From contig NZ_CP092473.1 of NCBI RefSeq assembly GCF_014287515.2, forward strand, positions 1,763,001-1,827,000: a stretch of 64,000 nucleotides of DNA, read 5' to 3'. This document shows positions 9,018-17,780 of this stretch, piece after piece. The stretch comes from Roseburia rectibacter (GTDB lineage: Bacteria > Bacillota > Clostridia > Lachnospirales > Lachnospiraceae). Numbering within the stretch: position 1 is the stretch's first letter; every line of letters starts with the position of its first letter. The position numbers were made by a program, and so were the translations under genes. The notes beneath the pieces were generated by a model. It saw only the letters and a list, made by a program, of their open reading frames with translations. It searched no databases and had not been told where the DNA came from.

Positions 9018-9172
9018 AGTAAGACCTCCAGTTTTATATATGTTTACCGGCATGATGTGAGTCAAAGACAGACAAAATACCGCAGCTGTACTAAGATTAT
9101 CCTAGCCGAAAGTATCAGAAGAGTCAAGAAAAATAAAGACGGCATGAAATGCAAACATCATAAATTAATGAA

Positions 9173-9201
9173 TTGCAAAAACAGTGGATGTTTGCTATAA
9201 T
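9173..9201 (+). promoter_or_regulatory. Promoter for the SEC-C gene
   Basis: TTGCAA (9173-9178), 17 bp, TATAAT (9196-9201) with an extended TGC just before the -10. Confidence 0.7.
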
Positions 9202-9256
9202 AGTACATGCATGTTAAATGCAACCACAATTCACATAGAAAACGAGGAAACAGACT

Positions 9257-9760
9257 ATGGCATTATTAGAACAGTGGCAGAAAATTGCCTATAATGAGAA
9301 AACAGACAGAGGGGAATTACAGAGATTCTGGCAGAGATATTTCCTTTTGGAAAAAGGCGTATATGAGAAGCTTCTTACAAACCCGGATGAGAAGGTTGAG
9401 GGAACTGTAAAAGAGCTTGCTGATAAATATAATCTGAGCATCATGGAGATGACAGGTTTCCTGGATGGAATCAATGACAGTTTAGTAGAGCCGAATCCAA
9501 TCGATACCATGGAGGAGGATACAAAAGTAAGCCTTGCATTTGATAAAGAAAAATTATACAAGAACATGGTAGATGCAAAGGCTGACTGGCTGTATGAGCT
9601 TCCTCAGTGGAATGAGATCTTCGATGGTGAGACAAAAAGAAGACTGTACTTAGAGCAGAAGAAGTCCGGAACTGTTATTGTTGGCAAAAAGATCGGACGT
9701 AACGATCCATGCCCATGCGGATCTGGCAAGAAATATAAATACTGCTGTATGAATAAATAA
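9257..9760 (+). CDS. SEC-C metal-binding domain protein
   Basis: 167 aa. Residues 1-140 form a helical region with no recognised catalytic motif. The C-terminus carries the SEC-C zinc motif [16 protein letters not shown], found at the end of SecA and in many small stand-alone proteins. No SecA motor domain is present. The protein may bind zinc and associate with ribosomes or SecA-like partners, but that is inference. Monocistronic between its own promoter and terminator. Confidence 0.85.
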   Translation: MALLEQWQKIAYNEKTDRGELQRFWQRYFLLEKGVYEKLLTNPDEKVEGTVKELADKYNLSIMEMTGFLDGINDSLVEPNPIDTMEEDTKVSLAFDKEKLYKNMVDAKADWLYELPQWNEIFDGETKRRLYLEQKKSGTVIVGKKIGRNDPCPCGSGKKYKYCCMNK

Positions 9761-9767
9761 GTAAAAC

Positions 9768-9810
9768 AAAATCCCGGTGTTTTGAAGATTATCAGAACAC
9801 AGGGATTTTT
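9768..9810 (+). terminator. Intrinsic terminator after the SEC-C gene
   Basis: AAATCCC-GTGTT (9768-9781) pairs with AACAC-GGGATTTTT (9796-9810) with one bulge. Confidence 0.8.
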
Positions 9811-9834
9811 ATGTATCTGAAAGGAGAACATTGT

Positions 9835-10059
9835 ATGAAAAAATTAAAAGAATTTTTTGCAGATATGACAGAGAGCGTTTCTGTTACAAAACTGGATGGA
9901 ACTTTGATCGTTGCAATAGCAGCACTCTCCGGTGTGATCATCGGAATGTTGATCTCACCGCGCAAGAATGCAAAATATGGCTGTGATAATGGCACAACTT
10001 ATATCACCAACAATGGAGAAGAGGACGACTGGGACTGGGATGAAGAGGACCGGGAATAA
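9835..10059 (+). CDS. Small membrane protein, unknown function
   Basis: 74 aa. One hydrophobic helix (TLIVAIAALSGVIIGMLISP, about residues 23-42) followed by a basic patch (RKNAKYG) and a very acidic C-terminus (EEDDWDWDEEDRE). ATG 9835 is chosen because AAAGGAG precedes it; an upstream ATG at 9811 lies in the terminator tail. Similar to small YtxH-like or phage-shock-like membrane proteins in size only; no family claimed. Confidence 0.7.
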   Translation: MKKLKEFFADMTESVSVTKLDGTLIVAIAALSGVIIGMLISPRKNAKYGCDNGTTYITNNGEEDDWDWDEEDRE

Positions 10060-10098
10060 AATTTTATGATAAAAATCCGGATATTGTCAAAAAAATAT

Positions 10099-10220
10099 GC
10101 TCTCTAATCTGCCGGAAAGGCATAAATTTCCCCAAAAGAGAGAAACTAATACCAGACAGTCAGATCATTGCGAAAGAAATGATAAAAATACGAAAGACTG
10201 TCCCCTTTTTATAAGGGATG
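10099..10220 (+). promoter_or_regulatory. Multi-hairpin leader before the DUF1540 gene
   Basis: Successive inverted repeats: CTCTCT/AGAGAG (10100-10105/10137-10142) enclosing TGCC/GGCA (10110-10113/10119-10122); then GACAGTC/GACTGTC (about 10155-10161/10196-10202) enclosing TCATT/AATGA, followed by CCCCTTTTT. A last CCCTT/AAGGG pair abuts the ribosome site. Part may be the terminator of the preceding small gene. The stacked structure could also be a regulatory RNA; no known riboswitch class was matched. Confidence 0.4.
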
Positions 10221-10232
10221 AAAGGAGAAAAA

Positions 10233-10550
10233 ATGACAATTCTGGATTGTTCAGTTACAGGCTGTATTTACAATGAGGCAAACTGCTGCCACAAAGGCAG
10301 TATCAAAGTGGAGGGAGAAGACGCAAAAGAATGTGAAGATACCTGCTGCGGAAGTTTTGTGGAGCGTGGGGATAAATGCGCAAAGAATGTAACGAAAGAT
10401 GCACCGAAAAATATTGATGTATCATGCTGTGCTACAAATTGTGTCTTCAATAAGGCAGAAAAGTGTGATGCAGAGCATATTGGTATCGCGGGCGGTGATG
10501 CATGTAACTGCAGGGATACAGAATGTGCAAGTTTCTGCTGTAATTCATAA
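10233..10550 (+). CDS. DUF1540 cysteine-rich protein, two repeats
   Basis: 105 aa made of two DUF1540 units. The first (residues 1-48) has the pattern DCSVTGCIYN...CC and ECEDTCCGSF. The second (about 62-105) has VSCCATNCVFN...C and NCRDTECASFCC. Regular cysteine spacing suggests metal binding, as assumed for the family; function is not established. Start ATG 10233 follows GAAAGGAG; an ATG at 10218 lacks a good ribosome site. Preceded by a structured leader and followed by a strong terminator. Confidence 0.88.
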   Translation: MTILDCSVTGCIYNEANCCHKGSIKVEGEDAKECEDTCCGSFVERGDKCAKNVTKDAPKNIDVSCCATNCVFNKAEKCDAEHIGIAGGDACNCRDTECASFCCNS

Positions 10551-10566
10551 CAACAGATTTGCATGG

Positions 10567-10604
10567 AAAACCGGAGATTTGTATTGAAAAGTCTCCGGTT
10601 TTTC
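10567..10604 (+). terminator. Intrinsic terminator after the DUF1540 gene
   Basis: AACCGGAGA (10569-10577) pairs with TCTCCGGTT (10592-10600), followed by T. Confidence 0.88.
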
Positions 10605-10662
10605 TTATGGTAGATATAAAATCCGACACAGAACGTACAGAAAATGTTCAGAAATTCTTAAC

Positions 10663-10691
10663 TTGTATTTCAATCAGATGGGACGTATAAT
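10663..10691 (+). promoter_or_regulatory. Promoter for the phospholipase C-like gene
   Basis: TTGTAT (10663-10668), 17 bp, TATAAT (10686-10691). The -35 is weak. Confidence 0.5.
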
Positions 10692-10767
10692 GCGAGTAGG
10701 AAATAAGTCATGATCATAGCTTACATTTTTGTATGACAGGGATGCACTGGAATGGGAGGCTTTTAGA

Positions 10768-11355
10768 ATGAGGAAAAAATCTCATATTTCTCTTGCAAAA
10801 TATATCGTAAACAGTCTTGACGACAAAGAATTAAAAAAACATAGGTTGTCGTTTTACATTGGAAGTGTTCTTCCTGATATCAAACCTTCTTTTGTTTATA
10901 AAAGGCATGAGATCAATGGAACGTTCCCTTATGTGAAAAAGCATATTGCCCGGTTGTCGGAAGGACAGAAGGTTATGAATAAAAAGGGTGGAAAATATTA
11001 CAGGGATTTAGGACAGGTCAGTCATTATCTTGCAGATTATTTTACATTTCCACACAACAAAATATATCCGGGAGGATTCAAGGATCACTGCTCTTATGAA
11101 GAAAAATTAAAACGTGATCTGAGATCTTATATCAAAAGCGGGGAAGCTGAGAGACAACATGTGCCGGGTGGACATTTTATGGATGCAAAAGCTCTCTGCG
11201 ATTATATCCAGAAAGCGCATGATGATTATATTGAGCGAAAACATGATGTTTCAGATGATATTACACATATTGTTGAGGTGAATCGTAAGGCGATTGAAGG
11301 AATGATAGAAGTTCTTGCGAGAAAGAGCGAAAATCACCGTCTGAAACACTCATAA
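10768..11355 (+). CDS. Zinc-dependent phospholipase C-like protein
   Basis: 195 aa, starting MRKKSHISLAKY; GGGAGG lies 9 bases before ATG 10768. It matches the Zn_dep_PLPC family layout: an N-terminal SHISLA with His, GSVLPDIKPSF with Asp, a central LGQVSHYLADYFTFPHNK with histidines and Asp for metal, and EEKLKRDL. Proteins of this type in Clostridia are mostly cytosolic and uncharacterised; there is no signal peptide, so secretion as a toxin is unlikely. Substrate unknown. Confidence 0.8.
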   Translation: MRKKSHISLAKYIVNSLDDKELKKHRLSFYIGSVLPDIKPSFVYKRHEINGTFPYVKKHIARLSEGQKVMNKKGGKYYRDLGQVSHYLADYFTFPHNKIYPGGFKDHCSYEEKLKRDLRSYIKSGEAERQHVPGGHFMDAKALCDYIQKAHDDYIERKHDVSDDITHIVEVNRKAIEGMIEVLARKSENHRLKHS

Positions 11356-11536
11356 AGTGGAAAATTGCAATAGCTGCTGTCGAAAAATGGGGAGAAGTGG
11401 CATGCTGTTTTGATTGATTTTTGCATGATTTAGGAGTAATATGTAAATATCAGAGAAAAGGGTGTCATAAGTACTATAAACCGCCAGCAACGCGATGAAA
11501 GTGGCATAGGAATCTTGGCAGTTAAGGAGGATTCAT

Positions 11537-11704
11537 ATGAACAGAATCGAAGAAATTCAAAGAGAAATTGAGTCTGTCAGATCAGAACTCAATCAATCAT
11601 TTTTACAGAACGATGAATTCGAGGAATATTATCGAAAAAGTACGGAACTAGACAAGCTGATCGAAGAATACTTAGAGAGAAAACAGCAGGTACAGATGAG
11701 CTGA
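11537..11704 (+). CDS. Spo0E-like aspartyl-phosphate phosphatase family protein
   Basis: 55 aa, starting MNRIEEIQREIESVR at ATG 11537 with TTAAGGAGG 6 bases upstream. Two predicted helices with the Spo0E-type signature region (YYRKSTELDKLIEEYL), where classic members read SQELD. Such proteins remove phosphate from Spo0A and delay sporulation. The gene sits just upstream of the dcw cluster with its own terminator. The short length and divergent signature (STELD) lower certainty of phosphatase activity. Confidence 0.75.
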   Translation: MNRIEEIQREIESVRSELNQSFLQNDEFEEYYRKSTELDKLIEEYLERKQQVQMS

Positions 11705-11735
11705 CAGACAGTCGAATATGGAAAATATTATTTAT

Positions 11736-11771
11736 AAGAACGATAGGACAAAGGTACTACCGTTCTTTTTT
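11736..11771 (+). terminator. Intrinsic terminator after the Spo0E-like gene
   Basis: AAGAACG (11736-11742) pairs with CGTTCTT (11761-11767), then T run. Confidence 0.75.
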
Positions 11772-11801
11772 TGTGCAACAAATTAGCGACATTACCATAA
11801 A

Positions 11802-11851
11802 AAACCACTGGAAAATCAAGGAAATTCTTGATTTTTTCTTAAGAGTGGTTT
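11802..11851 (+). terminator. Long hairpin with inner terminator upstream of mraZ
   Basis: Outer arms AAACCACT (11802-11809) and AGTGGTTT (11844-11851) are perfect complements. Inside them AAAATCAAG (11812-11820) pairs with CTTGATTTT (11827-11835) and is followed by T. The inner part could stop read-through into mraZ. The 3' half overlaps the mraZ promoter. Confidence 0.6.
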
Positions 11852-11856
11852 AAGAT
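11828..11856 (+). promoter_or_regulatory. Predicted mraZ (dcw) promoter
   Basis: TTGATT (11828-11833), 17 bp, TAAGAT (11851-11856); start near 11863, just before the MraZ-box repeats. Confidence 0.5.
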
Positions 11857-11863
11857 GTATATA

Positions 11864-11903
11864 AATGTGGAGGAAAGTGGTACGAAATGGTACAAAGTGG
11901 TAG
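11864..11903 (+). promoter_or_regulatory. MraZ boxes: four direct repeats at 10 bp spacing
   Basis: AATGTGGAGG (11864), AAAGTGGTAC (11874), GAAATGGTAC (11884) and AAAGTGGTAG (11894) follow each other without gaps. This is the arrangement of operator repeats (GTGG core, one helical turn apart) bound by MraZ, which represses its own dcw operon in characterised species. Confidence 0.75.
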
Positions 11904-11973
11904 ATGAGATCCTGTTTGGTGGAAGATCAGATCTTTAGGATTTTAGTTCCACTTAAAGGCAGGTGTTTGTGTT

Positions 11974-12408
11974 ATGTTCATGGGAGAATACAATCACACA
12001 GTGGATCCAAAAGGCAGACTGATCATCCCTGCAAAGTTCAGAGAGCAGCTTGGCGATGAATTTGTAGTGACAAAGGGATTGGATGGATGCTTATTTGTGT
12101 ATACCAAAGAAGAGTGGCACAACATCGAAGAAAAGTTCCGGGGGATTTCCATGACCTCTAAGGACGCCAGAAAATTTTCGCGTTTTTTCTTCGCAGGAGC
12201 AGCGGCACTAGAACTGGACAAGCAGGGAAGAATTTTACTTCCGCCGGTTTTGAGGGAATACGCTGATTTACAAAAAGATGTCGTCTTAGTCGGCGTGCTG
12301 AGCCGTGTGGAAATCTGGGATAAAGACAGATGGCTGGAAAATACTTATGATGAGGACGAGATGGATGATATCGCAGAACATATGGCAGAGTTAGGATTTA
12401 GCATTTAG
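11974..12408 (+). CDS. mraZ: Transcriptional regulator MraZ
   Basis: 144 aa, with the two AbrB-like SpoVT folds of Mra[22 protein letters not shown] at the N-terminus and [20 protein letters not shown] in the second half. MraZ forms a ring-like oligomer that binds GTGG-type repeats and controls the dcw operon. Four such repeats lie 70-110 bp upstream. First gene of the division and cell wall cluster; ATG 11974 is chosen as the family's usual start. Confidence 0.95.
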   Translation: MFMGEYNHTVDPKGRLIIPAKFREQLGDEFVVTKGLDGCLFVYTKEEWHNIEEKFRGISMTSKDARKFSRFFFAGAAALELDKQGRILLPPVLREYADLQKDVVLVGVLSRVEIWDKDRWLENTYDEDEMDDIAEHMAELGFSI

Positions 12409-12419
12409 AGGTGAGGACA

Positions 12420-13358
12420 GTGGAATTTCATCATTATTCTGTATTATTAAATGAGACAATCGAAAATTTAAATATCAGACCGGATGGAATCTATGTGGAC
12501 GGAACCTTAGGCGGTGGCGGACATTCTTATCAGATCCTGAAGCATTTGGGGGAAAATGGAAGACTGATCGGCATTGATCAGGATGCAGATGCGATCAGGG
12601 CAGCCGGGGAACGCCTTACAGAGTTTGGAAATAAAGCGACACTGATCCGCAGCAACTATGCCAATATGAAAGAAGAACTGCACGCGATCGGAGTGGACAA
12701 AGTAGACGGTATTGTACTTGACCTTGGTGTCTCTTCCTTCCAGTTAGATACACCAGAGCGTGGATTTACTTACCGGGAACCGGATGCACCGCTTGATATG
12801 CGTATGGATGACAGACAGAGCCAGACAGCAAAAGATATTGTCAATGGATACAGTGAAATGGACTTATACCGTATTATACGTGATTACGGGGAAGATAAAT
12901 TTGCAAAAAATATTGCAAAACATATTGTAGCGGAACGTCAAAAGAAAACGATCGAGACAGCAGGAGAACTGACAGCTATTATACGGGCAGCTATTCCGAT
13001 GAAAGTACAGGTAACCGGAGGGCATCCGGCAAAGCGTACATTTCAGGCGATCCGTATTGAGTTAAATCACGAACTTGAAGTGCTTAGAGATCATTTAGAT
13101 GAGATGATCGATCTTTTGAATCCGGGTGGAAGGATCTGCATTATTACATTCCATTCGTTAGAAGACCGTATTGTAAAATCAAATTTTAAGAGAAATGAAA
13201 ACCCATGTACCTGTCCGAGTGATTTTCCGGTCTGTGTCTGTGGAAAAGTTTCAAAAGGAAAAGTGATTACAAGAAAGCCGATTCTTCCATCGGAGAAGGA
13301 ACTGGAAGAAAATTCGAGGTCAAAAAGTGCAAAACTTCGTGTATTTGAACGAAGATAG
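12420..13358 (+). CDS. rsmH: 16S rRNA (cytosine1402-N4)-methyltransferase
   Basis: Methylates N4 of C1402 in the 16S rRNA P-site using SAM. The start GTG 12420 gives the usual [21 protein letters not shown] precedes it, while the GTG at 12411 is inside that ribosome site. SAM-binding GTLGGGGHS and [33 protein letters not shown] and FHSLEDR are all present. 312 aa is normal. Also called mraW; standard dcw position between mraZ and ftsL. Confidence 0.96.
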   Translation: MEFHHYSVLLNETIENLNIRPDGIYVDGTLGGGGHSYQILKHLGENGRLIGIDQDADAIRAAGERLTEFGNKATLIRSNYANMKEELHAIGVDKVDGIVLDLGVSSFQLDTPERGFTYREPDAPLDMRMDDRQSQTAKDIVNGYSEMDLYRIIRDYGEDKFAKNIAKHIVAERQKKTIETAGELTAIIRAAIPMKVQVTGGHPAKRTFQAIRIELNHELEVLRDHLDEMIDLLNPGGRICIITFHSLEDRIVKSNFKRNENPCTCPSDFPVCVCGKVSKGKVITRKPILPSEKELEENSRSKSAKLRVFERR

Positions 13359-13373
13359 TTAGGGAGGAATATT

Positions 13374-13877
13374 ATGAGAGATCAGACGGAGAGGAGAGCT
13401 TCCGGAAGAAATTATTATGTGGATGGCAATACGGTGCGCCGCATGGAAGCAGTACCTGATTACCGAAGAGAAAGACGGGAAAGAGAAGAAAGAGAACGGG
13501 AAGAACAACTGCGTAGAAGAAAACGTCAGGTAAGAAGAAATCAGGAACGTCAGCTTCGGATGAGCAAGAGTTATGTGATATTTCTTACCATGGCAGTGAT
13601 CGTATTTGGCGTATTTGCAGGAACCTACATAAAAATACAGTCAGATATGACGGCAAGAATGAATACGATCAGCAATTTAGAAAGCCAGATCGCTGATTTA
13701 AAGGCAGATAATGATGAGGCATATAAGAGAATCCGTATGTCTGTAGACCTTGACAGTGTCAGGGAAAAAGCATTAAATGAGCTTGGAATGTCATATGCAA
13801 AAGAATCCCAGATTATCTATTATACTGTTGACAATGATGATTTTATGAACCAGTACAGTGAAATACCGCAGAAATAG
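13374..13877 (+). CDS. ftsL: Cell division protein FtsL-like
   Basis: 167 aa with a highly charged N-terminal cytoplasmic stretch (RRERREREEREREE region, residues 27-45), one membrane helix (YVIFLTMAVIVFGVFAGTYI, about 64-83) and a C-terminal coiled coil (ISNLESQIADLKADND). This is the FtsL/DivIC fold, which forms the FtsQLB complex with DivIB and DivIC. Identity is inferred mainly from topology and position between rsmH and the transpeptidase genes. GGGAGG ribosome site. Confidence 0.8.
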   Translation: MRDQTERRASGRNYYVDGNTVRRMEAVPDYRRERREREEREREEQLRRRKRQVRRNQERQLRMSKSYVIFLTMAVIVFGVFAGTYIKIQSDMTARMNTISNLESQIADLKADNDEAYKRIRMSVDLDSVREKALNELGMSYAKESQIIYYTVDNDDFMNQYSEIPQK

Positions 13878-13921
13878 AATGCATGTTTTGATACTGTGAT
13901 ATAAGAAATGCAGGGGTAAGG

Positions 13922-15973
13922 ATGGCAGCAAAGAGAAGAAGAAAACCATGGTTGAAGTTTCCGAGACGCATGCAGAAAAAACTGGTCGTTATGTTCAGTG
14001 CGATTGCAGTTTTACTGACAGGGCTGATCGGGAGACTTATGTATATTGAACATACCAGCGGTGATAAATACGAAAAAATTGTTTTGTCACAGCAGGAATA
14101 TGACAGTCAGACCATTCCGTATCAGAGAGGCGATATTGTGGACAGCAAGGGTACTGTACTTGCAACCAGTATCGCCGTTTATAATGTCATTTTAGACTGT
14201 TCGGTCATGACCAGCAAAGAGGAGTATATTGAGCCTACAATTCAGGCGCTTACAAGCTGCTTTGAGGATATGGACAGCAATACATTGTATGGTTACGCGA
14301 AAGAGCAGAATGACAGCCGTTATATCGTGCTGAAGAAAAAGGCATCTTACGAAGAAATACAGCCATTTGTTGAAATGCAGGAAGCTGTGGATGAAAAAGG
14401 AAAAAAGATAAATCCCAATATCAAGGGTGTGTGGTTTGAAAAGGAATATCAAAGGGAATATCCGTATGGTGCACTTGCGAGCTCTATTGTAGGATTTACA
14501 GCTTCCGGAAACGTTGGTGTGAACGGTCTTGAACAGTATTACAATGAAACTTTAAACGGTGTGGATGGAAGAGAGTACGGATATTTAAATACAGATAATA
14601 ACTTTGAAAAGACTATCAAAGCTGCGAAAAATGGTAACACAGTTGTGTCTACGATCGATTCCCATATCCAGTCTGTGGTAGAACAAAAGATTGCAGATTT
14701 TAATGAAGCCTATACCGGGAATTACCGCGAGGGAGAGCCTGGGGCTAGCCATGTCGGAGTACTGGTCATGAATCCGAATAACGGGGATGTTCTTGCAATG
14801 GCTAATTATCCGAATTATGATCTGAGCAATCCAAGAGATCTTTCGGCATATTATACGCAGGAAGAGATTGATGCAATGGACGAAGATACACAGATGGATG
14901 CCTTGAATAAAATCTGGCAGAATTTCTGTACAACATATACTTATGAACCTGGATCTACTGCAAAACCATTTACGGTGGCGGCAGGACTTGAAACGGGCAA
15001 GGTTTCGACGGGAGACAGTTTTTACTGTGATGGATATGAGCATGTGGGTGGACATGATATCCACTGTGTAAACAGAAGCGGACATGGGATGGAAACACTT
15101 GAACAGACACTTATGAATTCCTGCAATGATGCGATGATGCAGATATCCTATCGTCTGGGGAGTGATATTTTCACCAGATATCAGCAGATATTTGGCTTTG
15201 GACAAAGAACGGGGATCGATCTTCCAGGAGAAGCAAGAACAGATTCCCTGATCTATACGGCAGATAATATGGGACCAGTCGATCTTGCAACCAATGCGTT
15301 TGGACAGAATTTCAATACGACGATGATACAGCTTGCCACGGCATATTGTTCTCTGGTCAATGGTGGAAGTCTTTATCAGCCGCATGTTGTGAAAAGGATA
15401 ACGGATGAAAGCGGAAATACGATCAGTGAAGTGACACCAACCCTTTTACGGGAGACGGTATCGAAGTCAACGAGTGATGCCTTAAAACAGTATATGTATT
15501 CTACGGTCACAGGCGGTACTGCAGTAACTGCAAAGGTAGATGGATATTCCATGGGAGGAAAAACCGGTACAGCCCAGAAAGCAGGACGTGATGGCATTAA
15601 TTATCTGGTGTCGTTTATCGGATTTGCGCCGGTGGAAGATCCGCAGCTTGTCATTTACTGTGTTGTGGATGAACCGAATGTTGCAGAACAGTTCCACAGT
15701 ACTTATGCACAGAATATCGTAAGAGAGATCTTAGAGGAGGTTCTTCCTTATATGAATATATACCGGGATGAAGATACTACCGGTATTCATGAAGGATGGG
15801 GAATCAAAGGTGAAGACGAAGGCGATGTCGGTGATGTGACGGCAGCCGATGTTGCAAACTCTACGGCTGAGGAGAGTCTGGATGTGCCGGATACGACGGA
15901 TGAACTGCCGGAGAATACGGGGGAACAGCCAGCCGAAGATATTGATCCGGGGGCAGATGAAGGTCAGCAGTAA
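13922..15973 (+). CDS. Class B penicillin-binding protein (FtsI/SpoVD type)
   Basis: 683 aa septal transpeptidase. A single N-terminal membrane helix (LVVMFSAIAVLLTGLIGRLMYIE), the class B dimerisation region with RGDIVDSKGTVLATS, then the transpeptidase domain: STAK with Ser345, SCN motif (SCNDAM) and KTG at 547-549. The C-terminus (about 50 residues) is acidic and low-complexity (DEGDVGDVTAADVANS) and replaces the PASTA domain that SpoVD often has. It crosslinks peptidoglycan at the septum. A second class B PBP follows after a terminator-like hairpin. Which of the two serves division and which sporulation cannot be decided. Confidence 0.9.
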   Translation: MAAKRRRKPWLKFPRRMQKKLVVMFSAIAVLLTGLIGRLMYIEHTSGDKYEKIVLSQQEYDSQTIPYQRGDIVDSKGTVLATSIAVYNVILDCSVMTSKEEYIEPTIQALTSCFEDMDSNTLYGYAKEQNDSRYIVLKKKASYEEIQPFVEMQEAVDEKGKKINPNIKGVWFEKEYQREYPYGALASSIVGFTASGNVGVNGLEQYYNETLNGVDGREYGYLNTDNNFEKTIKAAKNGNTVVSTIDSHIQSVVEQKIADFNEAYTGNYREGEPGASHVGVLVMNPNNGDVLAMANYPNYDLSNPRDLSAYYTQEEIDAMDEDTQMDALNKIWQNFCTTYTYEPGSTAKPFTVAAGLETGKVSTGDSFYCDGYEHVGGHDIHCVNRSGHGMETLEQTLMNSCNDAMMQISYRLGSDIFTRYQQIFGFGQRTGIDLPGEARTDSLIYTADNMGPVDLATNAFGQNFNTTMIQLATAYCSLVNGGSLYQPHVVKRITDESGNTISEVTPTLLRETVSKSTSDALKQYMYSTVTGGTAVTAKVDGYSMGGKTGTAQKAGRDGINYLVSFIGFAPVEDPQLVIYCVVDEPNVAEQFHSTYAQNIVREILEEVLPYMNIYRDEDTTGIHEGWGIKGEDEGDVGDVTAADVANSTAEESLDVPDTTDELPENTGEQPAEDIDPGADEGQQ

Positions 15974-15997
15974 AGAAAAGTATAAAACAAAATACAT

Positions 15998-16048
15998 AAC
16001 CTCACAAAAGTAAGAATAAAATGCTATGAAAACTTTTGTGAGGTTTTT
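15998..16048 (+). terminator. Perfect 13 bp hairpin between the two PBP genes; 3' arm contains the next ribosome site
   Basis: AACCTCACAAAAG (15998-16010) is fully complementary to CTTTTGTGAGGTT (16033-16045), with a 22 base loop and TTTTT at 16044-16048. The only plausible Shine-Dalgarno of the next gene, GAGG at 16040-16043, is inside the 3' arm. The structure could terminate, or hide the ribosome site. Confidence 0.75.
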
Positions 16049-16052
16049 ATAT

Positions 16053-17780
16053 ATGCAGCAGGAACTTCCTTTTTATAGAAGTAAAACATTTCATCGGAAA
16101 AAGATCATGGTAATGTTTACGGTTGTATTTCTGGCGCTTTTATTTTTACTTGGAAGACTGGTGTATCTTATGATATTTTGCTCCGGATATTATGGACAAA
16201 AGGCGCAGAATCTGCATGAGAGGGAGCGTGATATTAAGGCAGCGAGAGGAAAAATTTTAGACAAAAACGGTGTGGTACTTGCAACTAACAAGTCGGTCTG
16301 CACCATATCGGTCATACACAGCCAGATCGAAGATAAAGAGGCAGTGATCACTGCACTGGTAAAAGAACTTGAACTACCAGAGAAAACAGTGCGGAAACGT
16401 GTGGAAAAGGTGAGCTCCATAGAGCGCATAAAGACAAATGTCCCAAAAGAGACAGGAGATAAGATACGGGCATATAAACTTCCGGGGATCAAAGTAGACG
16501 AAGATTATAAGCGGTATTATCCCTACGATACGTTAGCATCAAAAGTATTGGGATTTACAGGTGGTGATAACCAGGGAATTGTGGGACTTGAAGTAAAGTA
16601 TGATTCTTATCTTCAGGGGACGAATGGGAAAATACTTACACTTACAGATGCAAGGGGGATTGAGATTGAAAATGCAGGGGAGACGAGACTTGAACCGGTC
16701 AACGGATACGACCTTAATATTTCCATGGACTATAATATACAGTTATACTGTGAACAGGCGGCAGAGAAGACCTATATCAAAAAAGATGCAAAATATGTGT
16801 CTGTTATCGTGATGAATCCGTCAGATGGAGAAATCTATGCAATGGTAAATTATCCGGAGTTTCATCTGAATGATCCGTTTACACTGATCAATGAGGAAAA
16901 TATTCCTGCGGAGAAAAAACAGGATCTTTTGAACCAGATGTGGAGAAATCAATGTATCAGTGATACTTATGAACCGGGTTCCACATTTAAGATCATTACA
17001 GCGGCAGCAGCATTAGAACAGGGAGTCGTTAAGCTGACGGATAATTTTTACTGTCCCGGATATAAACTGGTGGAGGACCGGAGGATACGGTGTGCCAAGA
17101 CGACCGGACATGGGGCAGAAACGTTTGAAACAGGAATTATGAATTCATGTAATCCGGTATTTATCGAACTTGGAGAAAGACTTGGGGTTGACAATTTTTA
17201 TAAGTATTTCAGACAGTTTGGACTGCTGTCGAAAACAAATGTGGATCTGCCCGGAGAAGCGGCAACGATCATGCACAAAAAAGAAAATGTCGGTCCGGTA
17301 GAGCTTGCAACCATATCGTTCGGGCAGTCCTTTCAGATCACGCCGATGCAGCTTGTGACTACTGTTTCTTCTATTATAAATGGGGGACACCGTATCACGC
17401 CGCATTTTGGGGTAAAAATCACAGGAGAAGGGGAAAATGAGGTAGAAACATTGAGATATGAAACAAAAAATGACATCTGCAGGGAAGAAACGTCGGAAAC
17501 AATGCGTTATCTGTTAGAGAGGGTTGTCTCTGATGGCAGTGGAAAGAATGCTAAAATAGAAGGTTTTTCCATTGGAGGAAAAACTGCTACTTCACAGACA
17601 CTTCCAAGGAGTGAACATAAATACATCTCGTCATTTCTTGGATTTGCCCCTGCGGATGATCCGAAAGTTTTAGTGCTCGTTGTAATCAACGATCCGAAAG
17701 GAACTTATTACGGAGGGCAGATCGCGGCACCTGTTGCAAAAGAAATTATGGAAAACATTTTGCCGTATCTTGCGAAATGA
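16053..17780 (+). CDS. Class B penicillin-binding protein with KTA instead of KTG motif
   Basis: 575 aa second class B PBP. One N-terminal membrane helix (VMFTVVFLALLFLLGRLVYLM), dimerisation region with RGKILDKNGVVLATN, then transpeptidase motifs STFK (Ser310), SCN (SCNPVF) and, where KTG is expected, KTA (510-512) followed by TSQ. KTA-type third motifs occur in some clostridial SpoVD-like proteins, so activity is not excluded. Start ATG 16053 is chosen because the upstream in-frame ATG 16026 lies in the loop of the preceding hairpin. Role: septal or cortex peptidoglycan crosslinking. Confidence 0.88.
   Translation: MQQELPFYRSKTFHRKKIMVMFTVVFLALLFLLGRLVYLMIFCSGYYGQKAQNLHERERDIKAARGKILDKNGVVLATNKSVCTISVIHSQIEDKEAVITALVKELELPEKTVRKRVEKVSSIERIKTNVPKETGDKIRAYKLPGIKVDEDYKRYYPYDTLASKVLGFTGGDNQGIVGLEVKYDSYLQGTNGKILTLTDARGIEIENAGETRLEPVNGYDLNISMDYNIQLYCEQAAEKTYIKKDAKYVSVIVMNPSDGEIYAMVNYPEFHLNDPFTLINEENIPAEKKQDLLNQMWRNQCISDTYEPGSTFKIITAAAALEQGVVKLTDNFYCPGYKLVEDRRIRCAKTTGHGAETFETGIMNSCNPVFIELGERLGVDNFYKYFRQFGLLSKTNVDLPGEAATIMHKKENVGPVELATISFGQSFQITPMQLVTTVSSIINGGHRITPHFGVKITGEGENEVETLRYETKNDICREETSETMRYLLERVVSDGSGKNAKIEGFSIGGKTATSQTLPRSEHKYISSFLGFAPADDPKVLVLVVINDPKGTYYGGQIAAPVAKEIMENILPYLAK

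Noticed and set aside
11460..11536. Possible riboswitch before the Spo0E-like gene (CCGCCAGCAACGCG region)
   Set aside because: Some short complementary segments but no match to a known class and no terminator or clear alternative fold.
14585..15385. 266-codon minus-strand open frame
   Set aside because: Lies entirely inside the first PBP gene; the translation is Ile/Arg/His-rich with no domain, a shadow of the real frame.
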